From Methylomagnum ishizawai (GTDB taxonomy: Bacteria; Pseudomonadota; Gammaproteobacteria; Methylococcales; Methylococcaceae), in NCBI RefSeq assembly GCF_900155475.1, contig NZ_FXAM01000001.1, positions 3,358,881 through 3,422,880 on the forward strand: 64,000 bases of DNA. Direction: 5' to 3'. Shown here one piece after another: positions 63,719 to 64,000 of this stretch. Position 1 is the first letter of the stretch; every line of letters starts with the position of its first letter. Under the pieces are notes generated by a model that saw only the letters and a program-made list of their open reading frames with translations, was not told the origin of the DNA and made no database searches. Position numbers and translations under genes: made by a program.

Positions 63719-64000
63719 TCAGTGCTGTTCAGCGGCTTTGCCAATTCCACCCGGCCCTTGGGTTTTAGCGTCTTTGGAACCCAAAGCGCTACCATCGCTA
63801 GGCGGCGATTCTTCCCAGCTTTGCGGTGGACGGGGTAGTTTGCCTTCCATGATATCGTCGATCTGAAACCGATCTATGGTTTCATATTTAATCAAGGCAT
63901 CGGCCATCACATGCAGTTTTTCGAGGTTTTCCCGCAGGATACGCTCGGAACGTTCGTAATTGCGGTCGATCACCGAGCGGATTTCCTCGTCGATAAGATG
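63719..64000 (-). CDS. ftsH: ATP-dependent zinc metalloprotease FtsH, C-terminal part
   Basis: The gene enters from beyond position 64000. The visible 93 residues read LIDEEIRSVIDRNYERSERILRENLEKLHVMADALIKYETIDRFQIDDIM, the helical end of the FtsH peptidase domain, plus a disordered tail (WEESPPSDGSALGS). FtsH is a membrane-bound AAA protease. hflK and hflC, its partners, lie 4-6 kb away in the same window. Confidence 0.93.
   Translation of the reverse strand, partial: HLIDEEIRSVIDRNYERSERILRENLEKLHVMADALIKYETIDRFQIDDIMEGKLPRPPQSWEESPPSDGSALGSKDAKTQGPGGIGKAAEQH

Overview
The window reads as a chromosomal segment of a high-GC gammaproteobacterium, most likely a methylotroph of the Methylococcaceae type (inference). 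The gammaproteobacterial core blocks are the sigma-E regulon, the hfq-hflX-hflK-hflC-purA-rnr-rlmB neighbourhood and kdsD-kdsC-lptCAB-rpoN-hpf-rapZ. Two genes point to PQQ-dependent alcohol oxidation: an ABC-type binding protein at 16275 and a beta-propeller protein at 35502. No methane or methanol oxidation gene lies in the window, so this assignment is indirect.

Layout. 1-3024 is the end of a phage-like or integrative element with small, tightly overlapping plus-strand genes. It contains two paralogous antirepressor-type genes, each preceded by a related structured leader. 3183-6354 is a minus-strand, lower-GC cassette: a DUF262 protein, a DUF3696-type ATPase and an unknown protein, which looks like a defence module. 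6430-8760 is a polyphosphate kinase with an extra helix-hairpin-helix domain. 9046-16223 holds a membrane zinc-ribbon protein and then the LPS-export/sigma-54 block, which lacks ptsN. 17524-19357 surrounds dusA with relics: a hsdM/hsdR deletion scar on one side and a broken integrase on the other. 19523-23244 is accessory, with a BASS transporter, a truncated EamA protein, a secreted protein, an IS remnant and a two-TM protein.

23347-33464 is one long minus-strand block: rpoE-rseA-rseB-rseC-degQ-lepA-lepB-DUF4845-rnc-era-recO-pdxJ. It combines envelope stress sensing, secretion, RNA processing and repair, mostly with 1-4 bp overlaps. nadB is divergent from it. 35502-39422 is a patchwork: the PQQ-associated propeller coupled to a Shedu-like DUF4263 protein, two toxin-antitoxin pairs, repeats and two AT-rich unknown genes. 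hrpA follows, then an AT-rich secreted protein and a MazF pair. From 45553 onward the window is mostly housekeeping: tyrS, erpA, rlpA-like, serS, DUF190/crcB/mtnA, rlmB, rnr, tRNA-Leu, purA, hisZ, hflC, hflK, hflX, hfq, gloA, glmM, and the 3' end of ftsH at the window edge.

The most interesting observations are three. First, the duplicated leader at 8-141 and 962-1094 shows several compensatory base-pair changes between copies, and alternative pairings could hide the ribosome binding site. Second, the translationally coupled DUF262/ATPase/unknown cassette is a candidate antiphage system. Third, a helix-hairpin-helix domain is fused to PPK1. All functions are read from sequence alone; no database search was run.
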